Origin: Phototrophicales bacterium
GTDB lineage: Bacteria > Chloroflexota > Anaerolineae > Aggregatilineales > Phototrophicaceae
Assembly (NCBI GenBank): GCA_002794515.1
Contig: PGTJ01000166.1
Span: 1-6,021 of the forward strand
DNA length: 6,021 nucleotides
Reading direction: 5' to 3'
Below, piece after piece: positions 5,323 to 6,021 of the stretch (positions are counted from its first letter, which is position 1; each line of letters starts with the position of its first letter). The position numbers and the translations under genes were made by a program. Under the pieces are notes generated by a model. The model saw only the letters and a list, made by a program, of their open reading frames with translations, made no database searches and was not told the DNA's origin.

Positions 5323-6021
5323 TCACCATTTGACGGGCATTTCGGACATGCCATGTAACAAAATGGTCGGATTCCATTGTAGTTCATCGACATGAACCGC
5401 CAATTCCAGCGTGGTGAAGCGATGTAGCAATAAATCGAGGGCGATCGCCCCTTCGAGGCGGGCGAGCGGTGCGCCCAAACAATAATGGATGCCTGCACCA
5501 AAACCAATATGCTTGTTGGCATTTTCGCGCTCAATATCGAAGACATCAGGATTTTCAAATACGGCGGGATCGCGGTTTGCGCCTAATAATGCCGCCAATA
5601 CCGCCTCACCTTTGGGGATGGTTACATCGCCGATGGTCACATCTTCAAATGCCCAACGGGTGGTGGTCGTCTCGACGGGACCATCGTAGCGCAAAATTTC
5701 TTCGACCGCATTTTTGATGAGGGCTGGATTTTGGCGTAATTTTTGCCATTGATCTGGATGACGCAAAAATGCCAGTGTGCCATTGGCGATGAGGTTGACG
5801 GTCGTCTCATGCCCGGCCACCAACAATAAAAATATCATGCTGGTGAGTTCCATATGGCTCATTTTATCACCCGCTTCTTCGGCTTGGATGAGGTTGGTCA
5901 GCAAATCGTCTTGGGGATGTGCTTTGCGTTCTTCGATGAGCATATTCAGATAACTGGTGAATCCCATCGCAGCAATCATGCGTTGCTCTTGGTCGTTGCC
6001 AAACAACAGGTTGCGCGTCCA
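5323..6021 (-). CDS. Cytochrome P450, C-terminal part (5' end beyond window)
   Basis: The frame is open to the right edge, so these 232 residues are the C-terminal part of a soluble bacterial P450 of about 400 residues; the first 170 or so are missing. It is a heme mono-oxygenase that would need ferredoxin-type redox partners, none of which are in the window. Visible landmarks, with codon positions: the I-helix oxygen-binding motif AGHETT (5817-5800), the K-helix ExxR in EEILRY (about 5703-5689), and the heme loop FGAGIHYCLGAPLARLE with its thiolate Cys codon at 5481-5479. The sequence ends with a normal P450 tail (EMPVKW). All catalytic landmarks are intact, so the partial state comes only from the window cut. 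The substrate is unknown. The style is the CYP107/CYP102-like bacterial class I clan, a loose impression from motif wording. It converges on the MBL-fold gene. Confidence 0.93.
   Translation of the reverse strand, partial: WTRNLLFGNDQEQRMIAAMGFTSYLNMLIEERKAHPQDDLLTNLIQAEEAGDKMSHMELTSMIFLLLVAGHETTVNLIANGTLAFLRHPDQWQKLRQNPALIKNAVEEILRYDGPVETTTTRWAFEDVTIGDVTIPKGEAVLAALLGANRDPAVFENPDVFDIERENANKHIGFGAGIHYCLGAPLARLEGAIALDLLLHRFTTLELAVHVDELQWNPTILLHGMSEMPVKW

Noticed and set aside
6004..6006. P450 start at a TTG codon near the right edge
   Set aside because: The frame stays open to the edge and the sequence begins in mid-protein, well after the usual N-terminal third of a P450. It is an internal Leu codon.

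Overview
The window carries seven protein-coding genes, six complete and one cut by the right edge. It looks like the chromosome of a free-living bacterium with roughly balanced base composition. The Ser/Thr kinase has a Pro/Thr-rich tether, one membrane helix and a non-PASTA ectodomain. Together with a LysM lipoprotein, a bacterial class I P450 and an OsmC protein, this fits Chloroflexota (Anaerolineae-like). That assignment is a style-based inference; there is no rRNA or phylogenetic marker to fix it. I see no mobile element, CRISPR array, tRNA or rRNA.

Layout. 45-1226 (+) is a soluble PAS-domain sensor histidine kinase. It converges on a leftward run, with a strong GC-rich hairpin (1237-1258) between them. 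The leftward run starts near 4531 and holds, in order of transcription, a PknB-type membrane Ser/Thr kinase (4489-2822), a short LysM lipoprotein that begins where the kinase ends (about 2817-2503), an SDR oxidoreductase (2468-1767) and an OsmC-family protein (1690-1268). A compact divergent promoter region (4490-4597) separates the kinase from a rightward metallo-beta-lactamase-fold hydrolase (4598-5317). The hydrolase runs, with only 5 bases between, into the convergent 3' end of a cytochrome P450 gene (5323 to beyond 6021).

How the genes may work together. The best-supported unit is kinase plus LysM protein. They are translationally adjacent, and both place a domain outside the membrane. 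This suggests a two-protein cell-envelope sensor in which the glycan-binding module usually fused to such kinases is supplied in trans. SDR and OsmC follow on the same strand and could be co-transcribed. OsmC points to peroxide or thiol stress, but a functional link to the kinase is only inferred. The histidine kinase has no partner response regulator here. The hydrolase and P450 look like ordinary accessory metabolism with unknown substrates.

Nothing here is a clearly new system. The most interesting items are the split kinase/LysM sensor, the unassigned kinase ectodomain, the overlapping divergent promoters with a foldable leader before the hydrolase, and the SDR whose usual catalytic Ser position is Ala.
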